DNA of 64,000 bases. Origin: Trichodelitschia bisporula. Lineage: Eukaryota; Ascomycota; Dothideomycetes; Phaeotrichales; Phaeotrichaceae. The notes beneath the pieces were generated by a model that saw only the letters and a program-made list of their open reading frames with translations, searched no databases and was not told the DNA's origin. This document shows, in pieces, positions 20,692 through 30,017 of the stretch. The position numbers and the translations under genes are program-made. Every line of letters starts with the position of its first letter. The first letter of the stretch is position 1. The DNA is taken from assembly GCA_010356995.1 (NCBI GenBank), contig ML996687.1, forward strand, positions 621,803 through 685,802, in the 5' to 3' direction.

Positions 20692-21666
20692 ATGGCCACC
20701 CAAAAACGCAATGAATGGCTCGAGGCCGACGCCAGCGATGAAGATGACGACCGCGGCTACGACTCCGACCTGCAAGAAGACAGCAGAGGCGCAACGCTGG
20801 GAGGCCGCAGCACAAAACGGCGCAAACTCGAGGACGGATCGACCTCCGAAGCCTCGGAAGTGGACGAGCAATCCGGAGACGAAGCCGATGACGATGTAAA
20901 TGTCGAGGAGGAATCCATTTCCAACGCCGTTATTCGCCGCTCACCCAGCCCAAAACGCGACGCATCCCCCGACACAGAAAAGCCGAAGAAGCTCGCCAAA
21001 AGGCTCGCCAAAGCCGCCGATAAAGCCTCACGCACTGGAGTCGTGTACATCTCGCGCATCCCGCCCTTCATGAAGCCACACACGCTGAAGCACTTCCTCG
21101 CCCCGCATGCGCCGAGCGGGCTGGGGCGGCTGTTCCTGACACCCGAGACCGCAGAGGCCCACAAATCGCGGGTGAAGTCTGGGGGAAACAAGAAGCAGAA
21201 CTACACGGATGGATGGGTGGAGTTCTTGTCGAAGAAAGAGGCCAAGATTGCAGTCGAGACGCTCAACGCATGTGTCATCGGGGGCAAGAAGGGAGGGTAT
21301 TACCACGACGATGTGTGGAACCTCAAGTACCTCACCGGCTTCAAGTGGCGCCATCTGACGGAGCAAATTGCGAACGAGAACGCGGAGCGTTCGGCGAAGT
21401 TGAGGGCTGAGCTTTCACGGGAGAAGAGGGAGCAGCGCGAGTACCTCCGCAACGTGGAGCGGGCGAAGATGCTGGAGGGCATGGAGAGGAAGCAGAAGCA
21501 GCGGAAGCTGGATCAGGCCTTGCCGGCCGAGGGGGCGGATCAGTCGACGTTGCAGAAGACGAGGCGGCAGTTCCGACAGGTTGAGGTCATCAGGGGGAAG
21601 ACTGGATTCAAGGATGAACCCGATGGGGCGGCCGGCGTGGAGCGTGTGCTCGGGAAGATCTTCTAG
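20692..21666 (+). CDS. ESF2: ribosome biogenesis RNA-binding protein ESF2/ABT1
   Basis: One exon, 324 aa, ATG 20692 (MATQKRNEW). An acidic Asp/Glu/Ser-rich N-terminus (to about residue 100) precedes an RRM-like domain: TGVVYISRIPPFMKPHTLKH, then GRLFLTPET, YTDGWVEFLSKKEAKIAVE and GGKKGGYYHDDVWNLKYL with GFKWRHLTEQIA, which are diagnostic of Esf2. A basic helical tail follows (EYLRNVERAKMLEGMERKQK) and a C-terminal FRQVEVI block. Esf2 acts in the small-subunit processome and stimulates the helicase Dbp8 during 18S rRNA processing in the nucleolus. Confidence 0.9.
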   Translation: MATQKRNEWLEADASDEDDDRGYDSDLQEDSRGATLGGRSTKRRKLEDGSTSEASEVDEQSGDEADDDVNVEEESISNAVIRRSPSPKRDASPDTEKPKKLAKRLAKAADKASRTGVVYISRIPPFMKPHTLKHFLAPHAPSGLGRLFLTPETAEAHKSRVKSGGNKKQNYTDGWVEFLSKKEAKIAVETLNACVIGGKKGGYYHDDVWNLKYLTGFKWRHLTEQIANENAERSAKLRAELSREKREQREYLRNVERAKMLEGMERKQKQRKLDQALPAEGADQSTLQKTRRQFRQVEVIRGKTGFKDEPDGAAGVERVLGKIF

Positions 21667-21800
21667 TCTGCAGTCGACACACAATATACTCGAGCATTTA
21701 CCGTCATTCGGCCACGGCATCACAGCTAGATTATCGAAGGATCGCGCTATACAATGACAGCATTACAATGAGGCTATCACCGCATCACTACTAGATCATC

Positions 21801-21841
21801 ACAGCATCACAATTTAGCCACCACAGCATCACAATTCGGCC
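21801..21841. repeat. short 22-bp-period direct repeat
   Basis: Two near-identical 19-bp copies (acagcatcacaattyrgcc) lie at 21801-21819 and 21823-21841, within a wider stretch of degenerate catcac motifs from about 21750. It sits in the gap between ESF2 and the next gene. No function is apparent. Confidence 0.7.
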
Positions 21842-21884
21842 ATTACATTCCAGCCACTGCAATCACATTCAGTCGATGCTCACG

Positions 21885-21891
21885 TATATAA
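21885..21891 (+). promoter_or_regulatory. TATA box of the 2EXR-like gene
   Basis: TATATAA lies 87 nt upstream of ATG 21978. It falls just after an in-frame ATG at 21876, which supports the downstream ATG as the true start. Confidence 0.5.
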
Positions 21892-21977
21892 CGGGTTACA
21901 TACGCTCTCTCAATGTTCCCTTCCACCCTCAGACTACCCTCTTCCGATCCATACACACTCTTCACACAGCTTTCAAA

Positions 21978-22805
21978 ATGTCCAACGTATCCGAGAAGTC
22001 GGGCCCTGCGCCCAATGACCAGCCCCTTGACGCGGCTGGACCCCCTTACAAGGATATCTTCCTCTTTCTCGCGCTCCCCCTCGAGCTTCGGTGGATGGTC
22101 TACCGCCAGGCGCTCTTTCCGAAGGGCGAGGTCGCGCAAGAGCCCTGGGACTCGGCTCCAGAGCTCGCGCTTCTGTGGGTTAATCAACAGGTGCAGGATG
22201 AAGCCCGGGACTTGATGTACAAGGAGGCTACATATGTTACCAAAATCCGCGACACGGCATCGCATGTCAGCCCCGCTGAAAAAGTGGCGCTGCGCAACTT
22301 CCGCTCGATCAAAATCAGCTGGGAAATTACACCTGTCATGGACAGTAATAAGGGGTTTCCCTTCTTCGAGGATCTCATTGCCATCCTGGCTAGCCGCGAA
22401 GAGCGGGCCAACGTCGACATCGAGGTCCCAAACTGGCCGGGTCTCCTGTGCAACTGCCAATTTTGTTACATGGTGACCCCAGGGTTGTTCTCTGATTTTG
22501 TTGACGATGCCATACATACCTTGCGGTGCCACCTTGAGGATACCACCTTTCCACGCCCCTCCCTCGCTTGGACCGAGGGCCCTGAACCTCCTCTCAAGTT
22601 GCCCGGTAATCCTTATGACCACCGCCCTGGACCTAACTACCCTTACCATAGGTTACGCATCATTGATGATGACGATAAGGACAAGATAGTGACGGTGCGG
22701 TGGTATCTCGGTCCTTCCGGGCCCCGCAGGACCCTTCCGACCCACAACTCCCCGGAGTTCATGGCGTGGTTGAGTGGACTTCCCACCATGGTTGTTCAGA
22801 CCTAA
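21978..22805 (+). CDS. 2EXR-like (F-box-like) domain protein of unknown function
   Basis: One exon, 275 aa. ATG 21978 has a good context (caaaATGt) and follows a TATA box; an upstream in-frame ATG at 21876 would put the TATA box inside the gene. Residues about 27-75 read FLFLALPLELRWMVYRQALF and LLWVNQQVQDEARDLMYKEA, the pattern of the 2EXR domain found in many expanded fungal families (FxxLPxELRxxIW and xxNxExRxxxL). The remainder has a Cys pair (CNCQFC) and an Asp/Lys-rich loop and ends in a Trp-containing segment. The biochemical role of 2EXR proteins is unknown. Confidence 0.75.
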   Translation: MSNVSEKSGPAPNDQPLDAAGPPYKDIFLFLALPLELRWMVYRQALFPKGEVAQEPWDSAPELALLWVNQQVQDEARDLMYKEATYVTKIRDTASHVSPAEKVALRNFRSIKISWEITPVMDSNKGFPFFEDLIAILASREERANVDIEVPNWPGLLCNCQFCYMVTPGLFSDFVDDAIHTLRCHLEDTTFPRPSLAWTEGPEPPLKLPGNPYDHRPGPNYPYHRLRIIDDDDKDKIVTVRWYLGPSGPRRTLPTHNSPEFMAWLSGLPTMVVQT

Positions 22806-23221
22806 TTCTCCGTCACTTTGACACCAGAACGACGTTCTCTGTCCTAAGCGCGAGATAGGTGCTGCCTGAACTGCTGCCCTTGCGAAGTTGCGTTTTCTCC
22901 ATATAAAGAAATAAATTCCCCTAATTCCGAAAGTCCTGATATAAGTATTCCGCCTCGCCTAACGTGTTGAGCAGATATCCCAGACTACATTGTGAGTGAC
23001 AATGACAATAGTAGTGATCCAATGATAACTCATAGAACTCAACGTTGAAGTTGAGGTTGTGCGGTGAAGTGACTGAATATTAAAGTTGCCAGATGCAGTA
23101 CCGTCACAGTTGAAGAGATACGGACTCGTTGAGATAGTAGCCGTTCACCAGAAGTAAGCAAGCGCAAGCGATCTTGCCTTGGTAACTCATTATTCACATG
23201 TAACAGGACTACCATTTTTTC
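22806..23221. other. intergenic, 3' flank of the 2EXR-like gene
   Basis: AT-richer than the neighbouring genes. No gene or repeat was seen. Confidence 0.5.
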
Positions 23222-23969
23222 ATGCACTCGACATCCCAGATCCATCGATTAACGGTCGATGTCCCCGCCGGTGCGCTCGTCGGTAGCCCCTAATATCAAA
23301 CTCTATGCTTCCCAAATTCTTCCATAACCCTCTATCTTGTCAAAGAAGACACACGGAAACACCATGAACCTGCTGAAATACTCTCAATAGGCGAATGGTA
23401 TGTATTCCTAACACCAGACCAAGATCCATCGAAAACGAAACCTCCCCGCAATCAGCCCCGAGCTCCCATCCCCTCTCCCTCTCCCAACAAACCTCTCACC
23501 AAACCATCCCCTCCCACGCAAACCCCTCCATAGCAGTCCCATTCACCAATTCCAACCGCCCCCCCCCCCCCCCCCGGCAGCGGAGCCCCTTGGCCCGCCC
23601 CTCCCCCAAGCCCCAGCGCGCCAACCCCATCCCCAAGCCCTCCGCCTCGCCCAAGTCCGCTCCCTCCCCTACCAAGCTTCCAAGAACCCCCCAAGAACAC
23701 CAAGCCGCTTCGCGCAAAATCTCCAAGCAAAAAAACCCAAGACCTCCGCCCAATCACAGCCAAGGCCCCCCAAGACCCCCGCTCTTGGACGCCGGGCCTG
23801 CATCCAAGATCCCCGCTCTGGGGGGGCCAAGGTGGGCGGTGCAGGGCTTGGCGGGGGCGCAATTTATGTGAGGGGTTTTGAGCCATCGGAATACGTTGAG
23901 TGGAGGAGAAGGTTGAGGGGCGAGATTGCGGAGATGGAGCGGGGGGACGGCGGGGATTGGGATACGTAG
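23222..23969 (+). other. coding-like region without a clean gene model
   Basis: An ATG at 23222 opens MHSTSQIHRLTVDVPAGALV, and after a stop the same frame continues with a protein-like stretch (LVKEDTRKHHEPAEILSIGE, then WYVFLTPDQDPSKTK). A second frame is open from 23412 to the TAG at 23967-23969 and ends with VRGFEPSEYVEWRRRLRGEI. Both show the G/C third-position bias of real genes here. They could be exons of one spliced gene: GTATGT at 23398 is a good donor, with candidate acceptors at 23455, 23533 or 23536. They could equally be a decaying gene. A run of 17 C lies inside and could hide a sequencing slip. The family is not recognised. Confidence 0.35.
23559..23575. repeat. poly-C tract, 17 nt
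   Basis: An uninterrupted run of C in a Pro-coding, C-rich stretch. It is a likely length-error site in reads or assembly, and it affects any gene model that crosses it. Confidence 0.95.
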
Positions 23970-24510
23970 AGTTTGGAAAGGCGTGAAGCTTGCAATTGAG
24001 TTGGGGCGTAATGAGGCTGTCTCTGCAGTATCCGCGATTATCATAGAAGGCTACCAGCGAAGAAATGGACTGTTTGAGAGGCGCATGATACCGAAGTGCC
24101 TGCTCATAATCGCCTCCAGCTCACCATAAGCCCCAAGTATCAAAGACGATCCCCCAAAACATAAGTCTCACAGCAGCACTGGCATTATCAACAGCATCGA
24201 AAGCAGGGGAAACAGTAATTGAGATACACTACAAGTTCCATGCAGCCCGGAGCCCGATTCCGGCCGCAGCCCAGTAAATCCTATCAGTTCGGCCGTACAC
24301 GTAGTCTTGCCCACCAGAGTGCTAAACAAGAACGAGCATGCGAAGAAAACCCATTCCGCAACCACAAGTTCAATAACCCATCCGGTACACCGACCGACCG
24401 ACCGATCCATCTCAGAACAATAACAGGAGTAAAACAATGTTAATCAACACAACATTCTTCGAAGGCACACTTTTCAAGTAACCCTATGTGAGAAGGACAA
24501 CGGAACCAGG
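23970..24510. other. intergenic, 3' flank of pacC
   Basis: It holds the probable pacC 3' UTR (minus strand) and a short CGAC-type microsatellite near 24391-24405. No convincing gene was found. Confidence 0.5.
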
Positions 24511-26795
24511 CTAGGCGCCACCCTGCACCTCGCGCAGCACAGGATACAGGCTCTTCGCCTCGGACTCCTCCTCCAGCTGGCGCCGGCGTTCCGCATCCGC
24601 CGCAGCACTCTGCGGAGTAGCGGCGCGCGAGCCATCGCCAGAGTCCATGTCGTTGGCGTACTCTCCACGAGCCATGAGCTCCTTGATGAACTGCCGAAGA
24701 GCCTCGATGATGCGAACATTCTCCACCCACGCCTCTTGCGCACGATCAAGGTCAGGGTTCTCCTCCGAGCCTTCAGACTGCATGCCGGGGGAACGCAGAG
24801 CAGGGTCCACGTTGCGCAGGGAGGGAGAACGAACGCTCATCTTCGCCGTCTTCGCAGTAGTCGTAGCATCGGTGTCACGAGAGGACGGCCGCGAGTCGTC
24901 AAGGTCCATGCGTTCGGCAGGCGCCTCTTTCTGCAGGATTCCACCAGAGTAGCGACGACGAGCATCCGGATCGAAAGAGGTAGCAAGTCCAGAAGGCGGA
25001 GCCGATGAAGTTGAAGCGTATGTGCCAGAGACGTCGGACATGGCACTGACGGCAGGGAGAGTCGGGTACATCGTGCCCATAGGGCGAGGGGGCGATATGG
25101 TGTGAGTCGAATGAACGGAAGAGGGGGAATGACCGGAATGATACGACATGACAGACGATGCTGGGGTAAGGGCAGGGGTCTCGGTATTGCCTTGGGTCGT
25201 GGCAACGGCGGTCGCATGTCCGGAATGAGGGTTCGATGAGGGATGATGATGAGGTGGGGAATGACTGGTGCGGTAGTTCACGCCTGAGTGGACGTAGTGA
25301 GTGCCTGGTTGCGCGACGCCCGCTGCGGCAGCTTGACTCGAGTTTTCGTAGACTGTAGACTGTAGTTGTTCAAGGAACTGATCAATATTGACGAGGTCGC
25401 TCTTAGTTCGAAGATTCGGCAGAGGTAGAGAGTATTGAGGTTGAAGGAGGGGGGCGGGGGCAGACGCTACTGCTGGGCCGGCTGATCCATAGTCTGAAAC
25501 CCCGCCTGCGTAGCCGTTGAGGATAGGTAGCTGGACATTCTGCAACGCCATCAGTCGGTGTCCAACGTCGTAATACGTAGTCGGATCGATGGCTCGTCTC
25601 TTGGCGTCCCCAAAGAATTCGTTAAGGGCATCAAAGGCGGCACGCTTTCGGAGTTCGTACTCAGCATTGGAATTCTGTGGCTGGCTGACAGCGTAGTAGA
25701 CCGGGCCATAGGCAGAGCCTTGCTGCGGTGATGGACCACCGTGATACGCGCTGGGGTTCGAGCCAGGCGGGGGGTAGTACACCGGCTGCCCCTGGATCCC
25801 ATGATGATCGGGATAGTAACCACTTGCTGTGGCAGCCAGCGCTTGCAAGTCAGTGAATACTGCTCGCAGGTCAGGAAAAATCGAAAAGCGAAATTACAAA
25901 ATGGGGGTATGAAAACGCGGACCCAAACGAAAGGGGAACAACGAAAAAGAAGTAAGAGAGCGCGAAGAGATGGGGAGCACATACACTTGCCCTGCTGACC
26001 CGGATACGCCTGAGCGCCGGCAGCACGGTTCGGTTCAGGAGACCGGAGAAGGACCGAGTCGTCGGCATGGGTCTTGACGTGCTTCTTGAGGTCCTGGGGA
26101 CGCTTGAAAGCCTTCCCACAGAAGTCGCATTTGTGTGGCTTCAAGGGAACGTGGACGCGTATATGCGAGGTGATGTGATCCCGCTTGACCGTAGTCGTGC
26201 GACAGTTGCCCCATTGGCACGTGAGATTGAGGTTGTTCGTTGACTTGCGGCCCACGTGACGCTCGCAGACGTGATCCTAGATGACGAACTCATGTCAGCC
26301 TGGATGCCTTGGAGGGATTTGGAGGGGCAAAGTCAGGTAGGTTGCGCAATGGCTACACAATCGGCGACAACCGTAAAAATTTGCAGGGAAAACTTGCAAA
26401 TCTTCCGCGCCAAAAGAGCGCCGAAAACTTGCGATACTTTGTGCACAACACAGTCCTTCGGTTTCTTCGACTCCGGAGAGCTTCGGGCTGCAGGCTGTGG
26501 CCGCTTGGCAGCCGCATCGAGCATGATGCATGGCGCCTTCGCGATTGGAGACGAGATGGAAAAACAGTCAACAACGAAGGGTAAAAATACGTACATAGAG
26601 CTGCTCAGCTGTGGCACAGCGCTCACCACAACCTTGCCACTGGCAGACGAGCTGGTCTCCGGCGACACTGGACTGCGGAACAGACTGCACAGATGGCTGC
26701 GGGGCTTGCGGAGTAGACTGCTGCTGCGGTTGGGGTGCAGCTTGGCCAGGCTGCGCCTGTCCGGCGGAGGCGGCGTTATCGTTCATCGCAGACAT
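24511..26795 (-). CDS. pacC: pH-responsive zinc-finger transcription factor PacC/Rim101
   Basis: Exons on the minus strand are 26795-26595, 26276-25985 and 25859-24511 (613 aa). Introns are 318 nt (GTACGT...TAG) and 125 nt (GTATGT, CTGAC, CAG). Three C2H2 fingers lie at about residues 51-74, 87-109 and 117-137, including [20 protein letters not shown] and [20 protein letters not shown], which are nearly invariant in PacC. The intron between codons 67 and 68 splits finger 1. [20 protein letters not shown] (about 220-245) is the conserved region cleaved in alkaline signalling. Two YPxL motifs, YPTL (about 429) and YPVL (about 603), match PalA docking sites. In Aspergillus PacC is processed at alkaline pH, binds GCCARG, activates alkaline genes and represses acid genes. 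The Gln/Pro-rich N-terminus is low-complexity. Confidence 0.95.
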
Positions 26796-27293
26796 CTCCG
26801 AAGGTGGGAAAATGGCGATAAAACTTGATAGTAGAAGGCCAAGCCTGGGGTCTGAAGTGGTGATGGTTTTCGCAGCGGAGTCTGGGCAACGGTTCGAAGT
26901 CTTGGTGTTGGAAGAGTCTTGGTGTTTTTTTCGTGCGGAGCGGAGGGCAGCAGAAGGCGGTAGCAGTGAGCCCACAAAAGTTTGGGCGGAGCTTGGGCCA
27001 ACGCGTCAAATGACTAAGCCGGAAAAACCAAATGCCGGAAGGTGTCGGTGACTTTTGGAATCCGCAAGACTCGAACCTTCGGTAGCCACGGTTCCCGGGG
27101 AATGGGAGCAACAAATATCCAAATCTCGTTTGACCGCGTCACACGTCCTTGGGTCCACAGGGGTAAGCAAGAGAAAAAGGTACAATGTAAAAAAAGAAGA
27201 GAACGAGGTCTTGGAAGCTTGGGGAGGGTGGGGGAGGAGAGTCGTTAAATCATGAAGGGCGGAAAACTGGGCGACGCCGAATGGGCTGCAGCG

Positions 27294-27325
27294 GCCAAGT
27301 CCGCCAAGCTCTTGGCGGACTTGGC
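27294..27325. promoter_or_regulatory. perfect 15-2-15 palindrome holding four PacC core sites
   Basis: The left arm GCCAAGTCCGCCAAG (27294-27308), a 2-nt spacer and the exact reverse complement (27311-27325) form a 32-bp palindrome. Each arm carries two GCCAAG cores 9 bp apart, so four PacC sites face each other about 500 nt upstream of the pacC start codon. Confidence 0.8.
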
Positions 27326-28272
27326 GCCTGCACCATCTCCGCCCATGTCCCTCATATCATCTGGGGCCCTTGATTAGGGGGGGAGTTGAAAGCGATGGCG
27401 AACTTTTTTTGGAAGATGGTAAGGAATGGGAAACTGAGGGTGATTTGCGTACCGCGTCTCTGTTGTGGCCTACGTTGTGCCACCACCTCATTTGATATGG
27501 GCAACTCTTTGGACCTAGGCTCCTCCCTTGAACGAGTCTGGGCGAAGTTGGAGGTCCAGTAGATTTATATGCAACTCTTCTCTCAATCTTATCACTTGGC
27601 TTCGAGTGCTTTTCCTCCTGAGTATACCTCCGTATAAGCCAGCCGTGTGTTCACATGGGCTTGCAGTCCTATCAAAACAGTCGACTTCGTATAATGATTG
27701 CGAAAGTCCTCTACCCTCCTCAAGCCCTCCCTTCCAGCCCTTGGCTTCTCCGCTAAACCATTGGTCTTGGCGACATTCTTGGCGCTGGTCTCGGGCGGGT
27801 TTTACGACAAGGGTCTGGTGCTGAGAGTTTCCGCTTGCCGCCAACAACCGGCGCTCCTCCCTGGGCAGAGCGGGTTTGCTTGTGCCATCCAGCGGGCCAA
27901 GGGCTCCTCCCCCCCACCCCGCCTGACTCCCAGCCCCGGCCCATCAGCTGAGTCTTGGACTCCTCTCGCCTCCGTCCCGCCCAGCTCCATCAATCTCGCG
28001 CGCCGTCCATTTGCTAAAAGGGCCGACACAAGAAACGGCTTGTCGCAACACGTAACCGTGCTCTTTATCGCGAATGCCTTTGGAAAGATGCGCTCATTTA
28101 TGTGTCTTGGAGGCGGTGACGGCCCTGGTTCGGCATATTAGGCTCTGTGACCCCCCGACGGCTGTGTGCGCGGGAACTGGACAGCCTAGTCGATTGCCTT
28201 ATTCACGTGCATCGGATCATGTCCAATTGCTGGTCGTTCACATGGCGGTTAATCCCTCGCATCGCTACATCT

Positions 28273-28307
28273 GGCGGCAACATTAGGCGGCAACATTAGG
28301 CGGCAAC
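28273..28307. repeat. 13-bp tandem repeat, 2.7 copies
   Basis: GGCGGCAACATTA is repeated at 28273 and 28286, followed by a partial copy to 28307. It lies in non-coding DNA upstream of pacC. Confidence 0.85.
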
Positions 28308-28611
28308 GGGAGCGTCGACGGGTAGATTGTACACCGCTGCCGACCGAGAAAGGTCAGGCTCCGTTTCTCGGTATCTGGAGACTGAGGGCGAATCCCAGGT
28401 CTTCTTCGTACTGTTAAATGATGGACTTAGTATAAATCCCGCTCATGAATATGTCCTCCAGCTAGTTGTCTGTTCCTCGAAGGATATGAATTAACAATTC
28501 AACCAGTCCATGGTCTCATTTTGAAGGTGATCCTCGAATTATTTCAAACCCTCGTCAATGTTTCCCGATTCAGCAATGTCTACACAGAGGTCGATGTCAT
28601 AGAGCGGCAGC

Positions 28612-28986
28612 TCAACAATACATTCTTCGCATTTCAACTTCTAGCAAGAACCAGCAATTGAGCATGTCCCCCGATGTCTCCCTTAAATGGGGCCAGTTGA
28701 TCCTGTCGTGCAAAATCGTGGCCCAGGTATTCCTCTCCACTAGTTCGACCTCCTGAGCGATCAGTTCACCATCCCAAGCAATTCCATCAGCTGAACCTCG
28801 CGGACTGCCCTTCGAAATCGCTGTCTGAAGCTCATACGTATGTAGTCCTCGTTGGGCACCAACTCCGGCACCGACTTGTACGATCAGGCCAGGTTCTGGG
28901 TCTGTATCTGCGACTCGGGCACAGAGACAAAGACACAACGCCTAACACAACCAGAGGAAGTGCAGTCCTAGGATGTTAGCGCTCAT
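28612..28986 (-). pseudogene. small secreted-protein-like gene, apparently interrupted
   Basis: ATG 28986 lies 31 nt below a TATATAAG box and starts a hydrophobic stretch (MSANILGLHFLWL) that continues after a stop as ALCLCLCARVADTDPEPG, the shape of a signal peptide with a cleavage site near ARVA. The frame then stays open for about 108 codons (Cys-poor, Trp- and Glu-containing) to the stop at 28612. One in-frame stop inside the predicted signal peptide breaks it, and no splice signals around it were seen. It may be a recent loss-of-function allele, a base error, or a gene translated from a later start without export. The family is not recognised. Confidence 0.4.
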
Positions 28987-29016
28987 GGTCTGAAACGTTC
29001 GGAAGAGGTGAACAAA

Positions 29017-29024
29017 CTTATATA
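29017..29024 (-). promoter_or_regulatory. TATA box upstream of the 28.6-29.0 kb gene
   Basis: TATATAAG on the minus strand, 31 nt upstream of ATG 28986. It shows that this gene has its own promoter and is not an exon of the secreted-protein gene at 29.2-29.3 kb. Confidence 0.55.
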
Positions 29025-29161
29025 GCGCTCTGCTGCGAGCGTTGAAGAGTTGAGGAGTACAGAATATTGAAACTCAGGTACCGGCAACGGTACTGTTGTG
29101 CGTATGGATAACCAGCCCGTGGCGAGGTTGTCTTCGTGTATACGAAATAAGCGTGTTGTGT

Positions 29162-29335
29162 TCATACTAAGGTGCATTCTTCGTGCCAGCCCTTGGAATG
29201 AGGACCCACGGGCGTATGGGTGGTCGCAGTAACGACCTGGGTGATAGTGATGGTCGTGACGGCTTCGGCGTTGGGGTCGGCGGCGACAGTGATTGCGGCG
29301 ACCGCGGAGAGAGCGAGGATGTTGGAGAGCTTCAT
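29162..29335 (-). CDS. small secreted protein, 57 aa
   Basis: ATG 29335 begins MKLSNILALSAVAAITVAA, a clear signal peptide with cleavage near residue 19, followed by a Thr/Val-rich segment (VTTITITQVVTATTHTP) and GWHEEC, ending at TGA 29162-29164. Alternatively the GTATGA that contains the stop may be an intron donor. Splicing to an acceptor about 75 nt downstream would add a short Tyr/Arg/Ser-rich end with another Cys, but no good branch site is seen. Codon use is strongly coding-like. The family is unknown. The protein is probably exported to the wall or outside the cell. Confidence 0.5.
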   Translation of the reverse strand: MKLSNILALSAVAAITVAADPNAEAVTTITITQVVTATTHTPVGPHSKGWHEECTLV

Positions 29336-30017
29336 GGCTTCTCGGATGTCGATATCGTGGCCGTTCAGTGGCAGGTGAGGAATAATTAGGCGGTGAAAGT
29401 GTGGCGGTTTCTGGTGCTGGCGTTGAAGAAAGTTGAAGTTGCGGGTTGAGGTTGCGGTTGGGGTTGCGGTTGAGGTTGCGGTGGAGGTAGGAGGTAGAGG
29501 TGGAAGTGAACCTCGCCTTTTATTGTCAACAGTACCTTTGAGAAGCTCTTGGCATTGAAGCTGCTTGATATCGACCGTATCTTACCGTGCCGGACTTGAG
29601 ATGAAATCGCTCTTAAGCTTTCGTCTTGACTTCCTAATTGGGATATCTTGGCGCGGGTCTCATATGCAGCAAACTGAAGGACATTCAAACGTTTCTTTCA
29701 TTCAGCAGCTCAACCACTAAGAATGACCGCACTTCCTTTGTCTAGTGTATATAGCAGCTGGTCCGTCGTACTGCTAGCCTTCGATGAGTCGATGATCCCA
29801 GATAATAATGCTGCGGAAAGATGCCGGAAAGCCATGATGTCGACAGTGACCGCCTTAAGGGTCCAATTGCTTCCTCATCGGGAGATTACATGGACCGGCC
29901 GCTAGTCACAATTCAAGGCACAGAACACATTACGAGAATGTTAAGGTTCAATCCCTCCGAGACTCAGAGTTCATTTCGGTAATAACCCACAGAGCGTCAC
30001 AACTGACCCTCCACTTA
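29336..30017. other. intergenic, promoter of the 57-aa secreted protein gene
   Basis: It contains a G/T-rich microsatellite (29442-29511) and an AATAAAAGG-like stretch near 29517. Frames here encode only the repeat-derived Gln-Pro run and have no family resemblance. Confidence 0.5.
29442..29511. repeat. imperfect 6/12-bp GGTTGC/GGTTGA microsatellite
   Basis: Alternating ggttgc, ggttga and ggttgg units run for about 50 nt and grade into ggaggta repeats. It lies about 110-180 nt upstream of the secreted-protein start at 29335. Confidence 0.8.

Larger units (their letters stand above)
26796..28611 (-). promoter_or_regulatory. pacC upstream region with a cluster of PacC core sites
   Basis: About 1.8 kb without a credible gene. 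GCCAAG, the PacC core GCCARG, occurs at 26838, 27294, 27303 and 27896 on the plus strand and as CTTGGC at 27311, 27320, 27595, 27740, 27766 and 27778. That makes ten copies in about 1.1 kb, where about one or fewer would be expected by chance. Pyrimidine-rich stretches at 27700-28000 are typical of fungal promoters. Open frames here (27698-28141, for example) lack an ATG or a family resemblance. The pattern suggests autoregulation of pacC. Confidence 0.7.

Noticed and set aside
23452-23886. 144-codon Gly-rich minus-strand frame
   Set aside because: It is the antisense of the C-rich stretch and is Gly-rich by composition only.
27060-27090. tRNA-like B-box (GGTTCGAGTC on the minus strand)
   Set aside because: No matching T-stem, anticodon arm or acceptor stem could be folded around it.
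27698-28141. 147-codon plus-strand frame upstream of pacC
   Set aside because: Begins only at TTG, runs antisense to the likely pacC leader and has no family resemblance.
29386-29688. 100-codon minus-strand frame with a Gln-Pro run
   Set aside because: The run is translated from the G/T microsatellite; the rest lacks codon bias and a signal peptide.
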